This document shows, in pieces, positions 36,569 to 44,985 of a DNA stretch of 64,000 nt. Origin of the DNA: Larkinella rosea (GTDB taxonomy: Bacteria; Bacteroidota; Bacteroidia; Cytophagales; Spirosomataceae); the NCBI RefSeq assembly GCF_003858635.1, contig NZ_RQJO01000008.1, forward strand, positions 248,001-312,000. The letters run 5' to 3'. The notes beneath the pieces were generated by a model. It searched no databases. It was not told the origin of the DNA and worked only from the letters and a program-made list of their open reading frames with translations. Position 1 is the first letter of the stretch. The number at the start of each line of letters is the position of its first letter. A program made the position numbers and the translations under genes.

Positions 36569-36877
36569 ATGACTAAAGAAACCGTACTTAACGATGAAAA
36601 GAAGATTGAGCGAGCCGCCTACGTACTGAAGGCCGTCGCTCATCCCTTGCGTATCAAAATCATTCAGATGCTGAATGAACACAAGGAACTGAATGTCTCT
36701 ACCATTTACAAGAATCTGAACGCCGAGCAATCGTTGATTTCGCATCACCTGATTAACATGCGCGACAAAGGAATTCTTGAAATTCGCAGAAGTGGCAAAA
36801 ACATCTATTACTTTCTGGTAGACAGTTCAATTGCCGAGATTATTGATTGTATTTACCGAAGTAAAATCATGGTTTAG
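36569..36877 (+). CDS. Small ArsR-like winged-helix regulator
   Basis: 102-residue stand-alone winged-helix protein: YVLKAVAHPLRIKIIQMLNE, LNVSTIYKNLNAEQSLISHHLINMRDKGILE with the recognition helix, and the beta-wing RRSGKNIYYFLV. No cysteine or His cluster for metal binding is visible, so it is not obviously a metal sensor. It sits alone between a DMT transporter and ruvB. Target unknown. Confidence 0.88.
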   Translation: MTKETVLNDEKKIERAAYVLKAVAHPLRIKIIQMLNEHKELNVSTIYKNLNAEQSLISHHLINMRDKGILEIRRSGKNIYYFLVDSSIAEIIDCIYRSKIMV

Positions 36878-36880
36878 TGA

Positions 36881-36913
36881 AAAAGGGAAGCAACACAGCT
36901 TCCCTTTTTTTTT
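36881..36913. terminator. Bidirectional terminator between the HTH gene and ruvB
   Basis: AAAAGGGAAGC-AACACA-GCTTCCCTTTT, with T runs on either strand (TTTTTTTTT on plus, TTTTTCAC on minus). It serves the converging genes. Confidence 0.9.
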
Positions 36914-36915
36914 CT

Positions 36916-37944
36916 CTAGGAGAATAACTCCCCGTCCCGATAAACGGGTACAATTCCCAGGTGTCTGTACGCTTTCTCAGTTGCTTCTCTTCCCCGCGAC
37001 GTTCGCTTCAAATAGCCTTCCTGAATTAAAAACGGTTCGTATACTTCCTCGATCGTCTCGGCTTCATCGCCACAAGCCGTTGCAATGGTCGACAAGCCAA
37101 CCGGGCCTCCTTTGAATTTATCGATAATCGTCGTCAGAATGCGGTTATCCATTTCATCCAGGCCATTTTGGTCAACGTCCAGCGCACGCAGGGCGATTTC
37201 GGCAATCTCAACCGTAATGACACCTTTTCCCTTTACCTGGGCAAAATCCCGGGTCCGGCGAAGCAGGTTGTTGGCAATCCGCGGGGTTCCGCGGCTCCGG
37301 CGGGCAATTTCATAGGCCCCTTCTTCCTCAATGGGTGTTCCCAGAATGGCCGCCGAGCGGTTTACAATCGTGGTCAGCAAAGCTGCATCGTAGTATTCCA
37401 GCCGGGCGTTGATACCAAACCGGGCCCGTAAAGGCGAGGTTAGCAAACCGGCGCGGGTGGTGGCACCGATCAGCGTAAACGGATTCAGCTTGATCTGAAC
37501 GGTACGGGCATTCGGGCCGGAATCGAGCATGATGTCGATTTTGTAATCTTCCATCGCCGAGTAGAGGTATTCTTCCACCACCGGGTTCAGCCGGTGAATC
37601 TCGTCGATAAAAAGCACGTCGTTTTCCTGCAGATTCGTCAGCAAACCGGCAAGGTCGCTGGGCTTGTCGAGCACCGGGCCGGAAGTCATCTTGATGTTGG
37701 CATTCAGCTCATTCGCCACAATGTGCGAGAGGGTGGTTTTGCCCAGCCCCGGAGGACCGTGTAACAGCACATGGTCCAGCGCTTCTCCGCGCTGGAGAGC
37801 GGCCTTTACGAAAATCCGCAGGTTTTCGAGTATTTTGGCCTGCCCCGTAAAGTCTTCGAACGATAACGGACGTAACGCGCGTTCGATTTCTTTTTCGGTC
37901 GACGTCATACCGTCATTGGTCCCTTTTAAAATATCTTTCCGCAT
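36916..37944 (-). CDS. ruvB: Holliday junction helicase motor RuvB
   Basis: 342-residue AAA+ ATPase that drives branch migration with RuvA during recombination. [15 protein letters not shown] opening, Walker [13 protein letters not shown] near 63-73, Walker [10 protein letters not shown], sensor-1 [20 protein letters not shown], and a C-terminal winged-helix domain ([24 protein letters not shown]). Full length. ruvA and ruvC are not in the window. Confidence 0.98.
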   Translation of the reverse strand: MRKDILKGTNDGMTSTEKEIERALRPLSFEDFTGQAKILENLRIFVKAALQRGEALDHVLLHGPPGLGKTTLSHIVANELNANIKMTSGPVLDKPSDLAGLLTNLQENDVLFIDEIHRLNPVVEEYLYSAMEDYKIDIMLDSGPNARTVQIKLNPFTLIGATTRAGLLTSPLRARFGINARLEYYDAALLTTIVNRSAAILGTPIEEEGAYEIARRSRGTPRIANNLLRRTRDFAQVKGKGVITVEIAEIALRALDVDQNGLDEMDNRILTTIIDKFKGGPVGLSTIATACGDEAETIEEVYEPFLIQEGYLKRTSRGREATEKAYRHLGIVPVYRDGELFS

Positions 37945-38025
37945 CGGTATTTGAATGAATGTACTTGTTGTTTACGTATTAAATCAACTTGATTTTCAAC
38001 TACTTAAACAAGTTCTGATTTCATT

Positions 38026-38033
38026 CAAATATA
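38026..38033 (-). promoter_or_regulatory. Candidate -7 element for ruvB
   Basis: Reads TATATTTG on the minus strand (TAnnTTTG), about 80 bases before the ruvB start. A TTTG lies only 12 bases further upstream, too close for a standard -33. Confidence 0.4.
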
Positions 38034-38055
38034 CGAATTTTCGGGCAAACTTCCG

Positions 38056-41000
38056 CTATCGAACCAATAGAATCGAGCCTCTTTTCAGCACTTTCGGACG
38101 ATCGGGATAATACAGACTTTTGAAGTTTACGGTGTACGCATAAACCATTGATGGATACGCCTGGCCGCGGTAATTGCCGTCCCATTTCTGCTCCGGATCG
38201 TTCGATACGAAGATAACTTCGCCCCAGCGATTGAATACCCGAAGTTCAAAATCCGTCACGTAAGCCGTGAACACATCGAGCAAGTCGTTGTTGCCATCGC
38301 CGTTCGGCGTAAATGCATCCGGAATAACGACGCGGGGTTCGCACTTATCGACCACCACCGCCGTATCGACCACGGCACAGCCATTGGCCCCCGTCACCCG
38401 AACGGCATACCGCCCCACTTCCAGAACCGTGATGCGCGGGGTGCTGTCGCCGGAATGGGGCCAGAAATACGTGAGCGAGCTATTTCCCGTCACCTGCAAC
38501 GTGGCTTTTCCATTATCGCCCACGCACAACGGAACTTCGCGCGTCAGATCAAAAGTTGGCAAGGGCAAAAAGGTCAGTTTCACTTCATCGGATGCTGTAC
38601 AGGCGCCCGACGTTGCCACCACCGAATACGTACCCGATTGCGTCGGGTGAATCGACGATGTATTGGCGCCCGTCGACCAGAGGAAGGTCGCGCCCGGCGA
38701 TGCGTCTCGTACCGCCAGTTGAAGCGTGGGCGATGGACAAAGCGTGGTATCCGGCCCCAGCCTCACCGTCGGCGGCAGCTGAACAAAGACTATTTTCCGG
38801 TCAATGGCCACGCAACCACCCTGCGATGCCGAATACGTCAGTACAATTGGATTCGGACCCGCCAGGCTATCGGCGGGGGTAAACCGCCCCGCATTATCGA
38901 CACCCCGACCCGTCCAGACCCCACCGAGAGGTGTTGCACCACTGAGCGTCAGTACGGGTGCGTTGGCACAAATTTCCAGCGGTGGACCGGCTTCGACGAC
39001 CGGTTTTGCGTTAAACGTAACCACTACTTCGTCGGAACCCCGGCAACCCGTGATCGAATTGCGCACCGTCAACCGGTAAGGGCCGGCCGTTGTGACGTTG
39101 ATTGAAGGTGTCGTCTGTCCAGTGTTCCATTGATACACATCGCCCGGTGTCTGAATCAGGGAAGCCAGTTGAATGGTATCGCCAATGCATTTTCCTCGGT
39201 CGGGGCCCAGCGACACAAAACCGGTGGTATCGACCGGAACGCGGATGTTATTCAATGTATCGAGACAACCGCCGGTATCACGTGCCTCCAGGGTGTACAC
39301 CCCACCGTTGATCCCAGTCAGGCCCGAACCGTTCCCGACGATGACGCCGTCGGCATCCCGCCAGATAAACGCCGTCGGTCGCCCCTTCACCACCGTCAGT
39401 CGGATGGAACCGCTTTGCGGAACCGTACACAGGGCGGTTTGCGGATCGGCTTTGACCTCAATGCTGTTGCTGGACTGGAGCTTTAGCGTCGTATCGACCG
39501 TACAGGCGTTATCGCTGATGATCCGAACCGTGTATTCACCATCCCGAATGCCCGACAACAAGGCCGTGGTGTCGCCAACCGGCTGCCCGGCCAGACTCCA
39601 TTCAAACCGCCGGACCGTGGCCGAGCCGACGCTGAGCCGGATGCTGCCGTCGGTAGTCGTACAACCGCTGGGTGGCGTCATGAAGGCCGTAACGGCCGGT
39701 TTTGGTAAAGCCACCACGGCCAGCGTATCGGTATTTTCGCAACCGTTAATATCGCCGACAATAACCGAATACTGACCCGCTTTATTGATCGTCGTTGTCC
39801 GTTCCGTCGAACCGTTGCTCCATTTGAAACTGGTCCAGCCGTTTCCGCGGGCGGTTAACGTTAATGAGCTGTTTAAGCAAAGCGTTGTATCAGGCCCCAA
39901 ACTGAAACGTGGTGGGGTTCGGAGTGTGACACGAATCGTATCACTTGAAAAACAACCGCCATTAGCCGCAATAACCACAAACGTTCCCGGCGTAATACCA
40001 TTGTACCCTGGCTTTCCCGGAGTCGTCACGGTTAATGTTCGTTCATTATACCCTCGCAAAACCCGCCCATTTCGGAGCCAGATATACACACCAGCCTCCA
40101 CCTTGGCATCGAGTGTTGTGGTGTTTTTACATTCATTTATATCCGGTCCCAGATTGATCGGATCGGGCGTTTTAACGATGGTTACGTCTTGCTTTATCAA
40201 TGTATCCTTACAGATACTGCCATCCGACCGCATGGTGACAATGCGCAGGCTAACGGAATATACCCCCGGTTGCTGGAACGTATGGGTTGCCTGCGTGGCT
40301 GTTGTGCTGAACGGTGCGCTGCTGTCGCCCCAGTTCCAGGTATAATTATCTTTTAAAGGCGAACAGCGGGGTGTGGCCGTAAACTGGGTAGGCGAACCGG
40401 CACAGGTGTCGGCGTATGAAAAACCGGGTGAACTCGACGGTTCGTTAAAATTGGCGACCATGTTCGGCAAACCCAGTTGGCTGGTCGGACCGTTCAGATT
40501 AAGGCCATTGGGGTCGAAGGTTGCGGGAGCCAGTAATTCATCGTTCGGATTTTCGATGACCCCCAGGCTTTTCCCATTTTTGATGGCCACGTAAATTTTG
40601 CCATCAGACCCAATCTGCAAAGCTCCGTATTCCCGCGTTTTTGTACTATCCAAAACCGTCTTGGACGCTTCGATGGCCGCCGGGTCCGGAGTGGTCAGGT
40701 CATAAATCAGAATCTGGGAGGCATGGGCCGTATCGCCCTGTAAGGTAACATAGAGTTTCGAGCCGTCGGGCGAAAACTCCACCCCGTAGGCTTTCGGGGG
40801 CGCGGGGCCAATGTTGATGGATGGTCCGGCGGTCATGACGCCCGTCGAATCGTTGAACGTAAAGGTTTCAACGTAGTTCGTCGGTGGGCCGGGCACTACG
40901 ACGGCGATGGGGCGGTTTCCGTTGCCGGTCGTATCGGCCGGGCCGATTTTCATGTACCCTTCGCCCTTGGTGGTCGTATCGTGCGGCATTCCGAGGGCAT

Positions 41001-42153
41001 ACTCGACCGGGCCTTCCGCACCGGATTTTGTGATGTGATAAACCTGAAACTTGTTGTTACCGTAATCGTGCGAAATAACCCAGTAGGTGGTGTCCCGATC
41101 GTTCCGAACCGACGCCAGCCGCTCCGTCGTCAATGAATCCACCAGCGTGTTTTTCTCAACAATGGCCCCAATTCCCTGATTATACCGCATATCAACCACG
41201 CTGACAGTCAGGTTTTTCTTCCCATTAATTTCGGAAGTCGTGTAGACCCGGTAGAGGTATTCGCAGCCTTTACAGGTGGGCTGCGGCACGATGAGCGCCG
41301 ACTGGGTCGAATTCTGGCTCCCCTGCAACTGGGCCGTATCGGCCGGATTGAGCGGTTTCATCAGGTTCCCGTTTTTATCGTAAATGAGAACCCCACCGGT
41401 GTAAAAGAGCAGTTGACCTTTGGTGTTGGAGATGGACGAAGACCCTTCGATGGTGTTCAGTTTTCCATCGTCCAGCGGGCTGGGACTACCGCCGGAAAAG
41501 TCGATCCCGGCATTATTCCCAAAATACCACTTGGCACCCTGTTGTTGCGGTTGCTGCCCGCAGACCTGCACGTTGATGCGGTTTTCGATGGAACAGACAG
41601 TTGATTTGTCTTTCTGCGAACCAATCCAGACCTCGACGGAATAACAGCCGGCGCTATCGACCTGAATGGTTTGGGTGGTGTCGCCTTTTGGGTACCAAAG
41701 GTAACTTGCTCCCGCCGGAGCGCCATTTGGATACGGATCGAGGGTTATTTTCTGCCCGTTACACAACATGGTATCCGTCCGCCAGTTCTGAAACTGGGTG
41801 GGCGGAAGACCAATGGTAATCTGTCTCGAAGCGGTTTGCGTCGAACCATTCTGCATGGTTCGGGTCAGTGTCACCGTATACGTGCCGGGTGTATTGTAAG
41901 AATGTTTGGGCTTGGCCGCCGAAGACGTGTCCTGACCGGAAGCGCCGTCGCCAAACGTCCAGGTCCGGGAGCGCACGTTGGGCACCGTATCTTCAAACAT
42001 AACGCCCGAGTCGCAGGTCGGGTCCGCGATGCACAGTTTTCCACTTACCTTAATACCCTGCACGGTCGTTTGCGCATGGGCCATGCCGACCAACAGCCCC
42101 CAACACAGAAGCATCCATCCCAACCGCCGTACCATTCCTGTATAGGTTGTCAT
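38056..42153 (-). CDS. Giant PKD-domain surface protein with type IX secretion type-B C-terminus
   Basis: 1365-residue secreted adhesin- or gliding-type protein. Signal peptide ends GMAHAQ (an internal Met7 is an alternative start). PKD domain at about 60-135 (WTFGDGASGQDTSS, HSYNTPGTYTVTL); a beta-propeller-like region about 205-570 starting KWYFGNNAGIDFSGGSPSPL; a second PKD at about 590-670 (YTWNWGDSS, HTFQQPGVYSVSL); then several Ig-like repeats with the recurring phrase LGPDTTLC or LGPDINEC. The last 90 residues are a CHU_C/gliding type-B sorting domain (IPDAFTPNGDGNNDLLDVF, RVFNRWGEVIF, WDGNYRGQ). It should be exported by the T9SS and attached to the cell surface or released. Its probable partner is the PorP/SprF gene in the divergent position. 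Confidence 0.94.
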   Translation of the reverse strand: MTTYTGMVRRLGWMLLCWGLLVGMAHAQTTVQGIKVSGKLCIADPTCDSGVMFEDTVPNVRSRTWTFGDGASGQDTSSAAKPKHSYNTPGTYTVTLTRTMQNGSTQTASRQITIGLPPTQFQNWRTDTMLCNGQKITLDPYPNGAPAGASYLWYPKGDTTQTIQVDSAGCYSVEVWIGSQKDKSTVCSIENRINVQVCGQQPQQQGAKWYFGNNAGIDFSGGSPSPLDDGKLNTIEGSSSISNTKGQLLFYTGGVLIYDKNGNLMKPLNPADTAQLQGSQNSTQSALIVPQPTCKGCEYLYRVYTTSEINGKKNLTVSVVDMRYNQGIGAIVEKNTLVDSLTTERLASVRNDRDTTYWVISHDYGNNKFQVYHITKSGAEGPVEYALGMPHDTTTKGEGYMKIGPADTTGNGNRPIAVVVPGPPTNYVETFTFNDSTGVMTAGPSINIGPAPPKAYGVEFSPDGSKLYVTLQGDTAHASQILIYDLTTPDPAAIEASKTVLDSTKTREYGALQIGSDGKIYVAIKNGKSLGVIENPNDELLAPATFDPNGLNLNGPTSQLGLPNMVANFNEPSSSPGFSYADTCAGSPTQFTATPRCSPLKDNYTWNWGDSSAPFSTTATQATHTFQQPGVYSVSLRIVTMRSDGSICKDTLIKQDVTIVKTPDPINLGPDINECKNTTTLDAKVEAGVYIWLRNGRVLRGYNERTLTVTTPGKPGYNGITPGTFVVIAANGGCFSSDTIRVTLRTPPRFSLGPDTTLCLNSSLTLTARGNGWTSFKWSNGSTERTTTINKAGQYSVIVGDINGCENTDTLAVVALPKPAVTAFMTPPSGCTTTDGSIRLSVGSATVRRFEWSLAGQPVGDTTALLSGIRDGEYTVRIISDNACTVDTTLKLQSSNSIEVKADPQTALCTVPQSGSIRLTVVKGRPTAFIWRDADGVIVGNGSGLTGINGGVYTLEARDTGGCLDTLNNIRVPVDTTGFVSLGPDRGKCIGDTIQLASLIQTPGDVYQWNTGQTTPSINVTTAGPYRLTVRNSITGCRGSDEVVVTFNAKPVVEAGPPLEICANAPVLTLSGATPLGGVWTGRGVDNAGRFTPADSLAGPNPIVLTYSASQGGCVAIDRKIVFVQLPPTVRLGPDTTLCPSPTLQLAVRDASPGATFLWSTGANTSSIHPTQSGTYSVVATSGACTASDEVKLTFLPLPTFDLTREVPLCVGDNGKATLQVTGNSSLTYFWPHSGDSTPRITVLEVGRYAVRVTGANGCAVVDTAVVVDKCEPRVVIPDAFTPNGDGNNDLLDVFTAYVTDFELRVFNRWGEVIFVSNDPEQKWDGNYRGQAYPSMVYAYTVNFKSLYYPDRPKVLKRGSILLVR

Positions 42154-42398
42154 TCGCTGCTAAAAAATCAAGTAAATACCGGCCCGGCTTCTGGTAGTAT
42201 GCATAACAGTTGAGGTGGGCAGTACGTTATTGTAAACGAAAGGGCAGCTATAAAAATTTTATAAGTTACCATTCATCGTTTATCATTTGCAACTACCTTT
42301 ATCTATCCCGCCAAGTGCAATTTTACGGCAAAAAAACGTTTATGTGTTAGTGTTTTATCCGAACCAGTTTGGCAAGTTGTTTGCTTAAAGATACAGTT
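42154..42398. other. Divergent spacer between T9SS cargo and PorP-like gene
   Basis: About 245 AT-rich bases that must hold both promoters. No full TAnnTTTG match in either direction; TATCATTTG near 42280 is a near miss. No gene or repeat seen. Confidence 0.5.
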
Positions 42399-43433
42399 AT
42401 GTTAAAACGTTACATTTTTCTTCTCCTTGGCTTGCTGATCGGCGGAACGGTTTGGGCACAGGATCCGCAATTTTCCCAGTTCTACGCGGCTCCTTTGTAC
42501 CTGAATCCGGCGTTTGCGGGTTCGGCACTGGCACCGAGGGTAACTGTCAATTACCGGAATCAATGGCCCGCCGTCACCAACTACGTCACGTCGATGGTGA
42601 GCGTCGATCATTATTTTGAACGCTACAACAGTGGTGTCGGATTGATGCTGCAAAGTGACAACCAGGGCCAGGGACGCATTCGTTCCACCGATATCGGCCT
42701 GCAATATTCCTACCAGATTAAAGTGGCCGAAGAAACGTTTGTTCGGCTGGGCGTGCAGGGTTCCTACGTAAACCGTTCGATCAACTGGTTTGGCCTCACC
42801 TTTGGCGATCAATATAACAATGGCGGTTTTACCGGTAATCCAACCACCGACCCGGTGGTGGCCAACGGTTCTCCGCAACTGCGCTACCTCGATTTTTCAA
42901 CCGGCGGTTTGCTCTATTCCGACTGGTACTGGATTGGCGTGGCGGCTCACCACCTCAGCCGGCCCAATCAGGGTGTATTTGTGCTGAGCGACGAAAGCCG
43001 TCTGCCAATGAAAGGCAGCATCCACGCCGGTTTGCGGATTCCGTTCGCGGGTTTCACCGGCCTGGGCGACGAATGGGATCGTGAAAAAACGATTTCTCCG
43101 GCCATCAATTACCGCTATCAGGGCAAATACGATCAGTTGGATCTGGGCGTTTACATGACCTATTCGCCCATCGTCGTTGGATTGTGGTACCGCGGTTTGC
43201 CGCTGAAAAAATACGCGCCGAGTGTGACAAATCGCGAATCGTTGATTGCGCTGGTCGGTTTTCGTCAGGATGCGTTCTCGATCGGGTATAGTTACGACGC
43301 CACCATTTCGTCGCTTGGGCCGGGCAGCGGGGGGGCGCACGAAATCTCCTTGTCATACACCTTTGAAAACTGGCCTCCGGGCAAACCCAAAAATCGCAAC
43401 GCCCGCAAACAGCTTTCCTGCCCCAAATTCTAA
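42399..43433 (+). CDS. PorP/SprF family type IX secretion membrane protein
   Basis: 344 residues from ATG 42399, giving a clean signal peptide (MLKRYIFLLLGLLIGGTVWAQ). Family start QDPQFSQFYAAPLYLNPAFAGS is diagnostic, followed by RVTVNYRNQWPAV, SVDHYFERYNSGVGLM and a beta-barrel with repeated aromatic strands. PorP/SprF proteins are outer-membrane partners needed to secrete or attach particular CHU_C-type cargo such as SprB. This one is divergent from such a cargo. Confidence 0.94.
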   Translation: MLKRYIFLLLGLLIGGTVWAQDPQFSQFYAAPLYLNPAFAGSALAPRVTVNYRNQWPAVTNYVTSMVSVDHYFERYNSGVGLMLQSDNQGQGRIRSTDIGLQYSYQIKVAEETFVRLGVQGSYVNRSINWFGLTFGDQYNNGGFTGNPTTDPVVANGSPQLRYLDFSTGGLLYSDWYWIGVAAHHLSRPNQGVFVLSDESRLPMKGSIHAGLRIPFAGFTGLGDEWDREKTISPAINYRYQGKYDQLDLGVYMTYSPIVVGLWYRGLPLKKYAPSVTNRESLIALVGFRQDAFSIGYSYDATISSLGPGSGGAHEISLSYTFENWPPGKPKNRNARKQLSCPKF

Positions 43434-43457
43434 CCAACCCCAACCCGGTTCCGAAAC

Positions 43458-43480
43458 AGCCGGGAAAAATCTTCCCGGCT
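43458..43480. other. Hairpin after the PorP-like gene
   Basis: AGCCGGGAA-AAATC-TTCCCGGCT, a perfect 9-base stem 25 bases after the stop but without a T tract, so termination is uncertain. Confidence 0.5.
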
Positions 43481-43661
43481 AATGATGGCAAGTCTGTGCC
43501 AATAAGCAGCGGTTTTCAGTAGTTCGGCCCGAAAAATTCCTTCTACCGTTGCGCAGTAATGCACAAGTCATTACGGGCTGGTTTTTTGTTGCCTGGCCGC
43601 TGCAAAGTTCCAGCCTTTTTCTTGCTTTCAATTTCATCGAAATGCATTTATTGGGATACGA

Positions 43662-44873
43662 ATGGGAATGCTACAAACCATGCGGTGGTTCGGGCCGCAC
43701 GATCCGGTTTCATTGATGGACATCCGGCAGGCGGGTTGCTCCGGCGTTGTGACGGCCCTGCACCAGATTCCGGTCGGCGAGGTCTGGACGGTTGCGGAAA
43801 TTGAAAAACGAAAACAGCTCATCGAAGCCGATAACGACCGGTATTCTCCGTTGCATTGGGCGGTGGTGGAGAGCCTCCCCGTTCACGAAGACATCAAAAA
43901 AGGCCGGGCCAGCCGCGCGCATTACATTGCTAGCTACAAAGAGTCGCTGCACAATCTGGCGGCTGGTGGGATCACAACCGTTTGTTATAATTTCATGCCG
44001 GTTTTGGATTGGTCGCGCACCAATCTGAACTACGAAATGCCGGATGGTTCGCTGGCGTTGCGGTTTGTCTGGGAAGACTTTGCGGTTTTTGATCTGTGCA
44101 TTCTGAAACGGCCGGGTGCCGAAATCGATTACGAACCGGAAGTCATCCAATCGGCGCGGGCGACGTTTTCCCGAATGTCACCTGAACAAATTGCAGTGTT
44201 GACGAATACGGTTTTGCTCGGTTTGCCCGGTTCCGAAGAAGCCTTTACGTTGTCTACCTTTCAGGGTTTGCTGGACGAATACGCCCCGATTGGCGACCGG
44301 GAATTACGCGACAATCTGTATTATTTCATCCGCGAAGTGGCTCCGGTGGCCGAATCGGTGGGCATTAACCTCTGCATTCATCCCGACGATCCACCGCGAC
44401 CGCTGCTGGGTTTGCCGCGCGTGGTGAGCACGGAGGCCGATCTGGCGCAACTGATGGCGGCTTCCGACGTGACGGCCAACGGCATCACCTTCTGCACCGG
44501 TTCGCTGGGCATCCGCCCGGACAATGACCTGCCGGGCATAATCCGGCGGTTTGGCAACCGGATTCATTTTATTCATTTGCGGACGACCAAGCGCGAGGAA
44601 AACCCGCGCAATTTTCACGAAGCCGACCACTTGGCGGGTGATGTAGACATGTACGCGGTGATCAAAGAAATTGTGCTGGAACAAAACCGGCGTGCGCAAA
44701 CCGGTGTCGGCGTAACAACCATTCCGATGCGCCCCGATCACGGCCACCAGATGCTCGACGACCTGCACAAGAAAACCTATCCGGGGTATTCGGCCATCGG
44801 CCGCTTGCGCGGGCTGGCGGAACTGCGGGGGCTTGAGCTGGGAATTTCGCGGTCGTTGGAGGAGAAGAGTTAA
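43662..44873 (+). CDS. uxuA: Mannonate dehydratase
   Basis: 403-residue cytoplasmic enzyme that dehydrates D-mannonate to 2-keto-3-deoxygluconate in glucuronate breakdown. Opening QTMRWFGPHDPVSLMDIRQ, ALHQIPVGEVWTVAEI, TTVCYNFMPVLDWSRT, NLCIHPDDPPRPLLGLPRVV and FIHLRTTKREENPRNFHEA are characteristic of UxuA; the His, Cys and Asp ligands of the catalytic metal lie in these blocks. Followed by the alpha-glucuronidase, which would feed it with glucuronic acid after isomerisation and reduction. Confidence 0.96.
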   Translation: MGMLQTMRWFGPHDPVSLMDIRQAGCSGVVTALHQIPVGEVWTVAEIEKRKQLIEADNDRYSPLHWAVVESLPVHEDIKKGRASRAHYIASYKESLHNLAAGGITTVCYNFMPVLDWSRTNLNYEMPDGSLALRFVWEDFAVFDLCILKRPGAEIDYEPEVIQSARATFSRMSPEQIAVLTNTVLLGLPGSEEAFTLSTFQGLLDEYAPIGDRELRDNLYYFIREVAPVAESVGINLCIHPDDPPRPLLGLPRVVSTEADLAQLMAASDVTANGITFCTGSLGIRPDNDLPGIIRRFGNRIHFIHLRTTKREENPRNFHEADHLAGDVDMYAVIKEIVLEQNRRAQTGVGVTTIPMRPDHGHQMLDDLHKKTYPGYSAIGRLRGLAELRGLELGISRSLEEKS

Positions 44874-44905
44874 ATTATTTCGCGAAGTTAAACGGAGAAC
44901 GAAGA

Positions 44906-44948
44906 GTTTAGCGGAGCCTTTGCGTACCTCTAAAAATCTCCGCTCAAC
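44906..44948. repeat. Short inverted repeat after uxuA (family G)
   Basis: GTTTAGCGGAG (44906-44916) faces CTCCGCTCAAC (44938-44948) with one mismatch. The flanking text (CGCGAAGTTAAACGGAGA, CTTTGCG) is low-complexity and non-coding. It lies 32 bases after the uxuA stop, in the same kind of place as the other repeats. Confidence 0.5.
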
Positions 44949-44985
44949 CGCCGGGCGGCCCCGTCCGCGAAACAACCTTCAATAT

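Noticed and set aside
44833-44985. N-terminal extension of the alpha-glucuronidase
   Set aside because: 51 Arg-rich codons overlapping uxuA, before a clear signal peptide; not part of the GH67 family.
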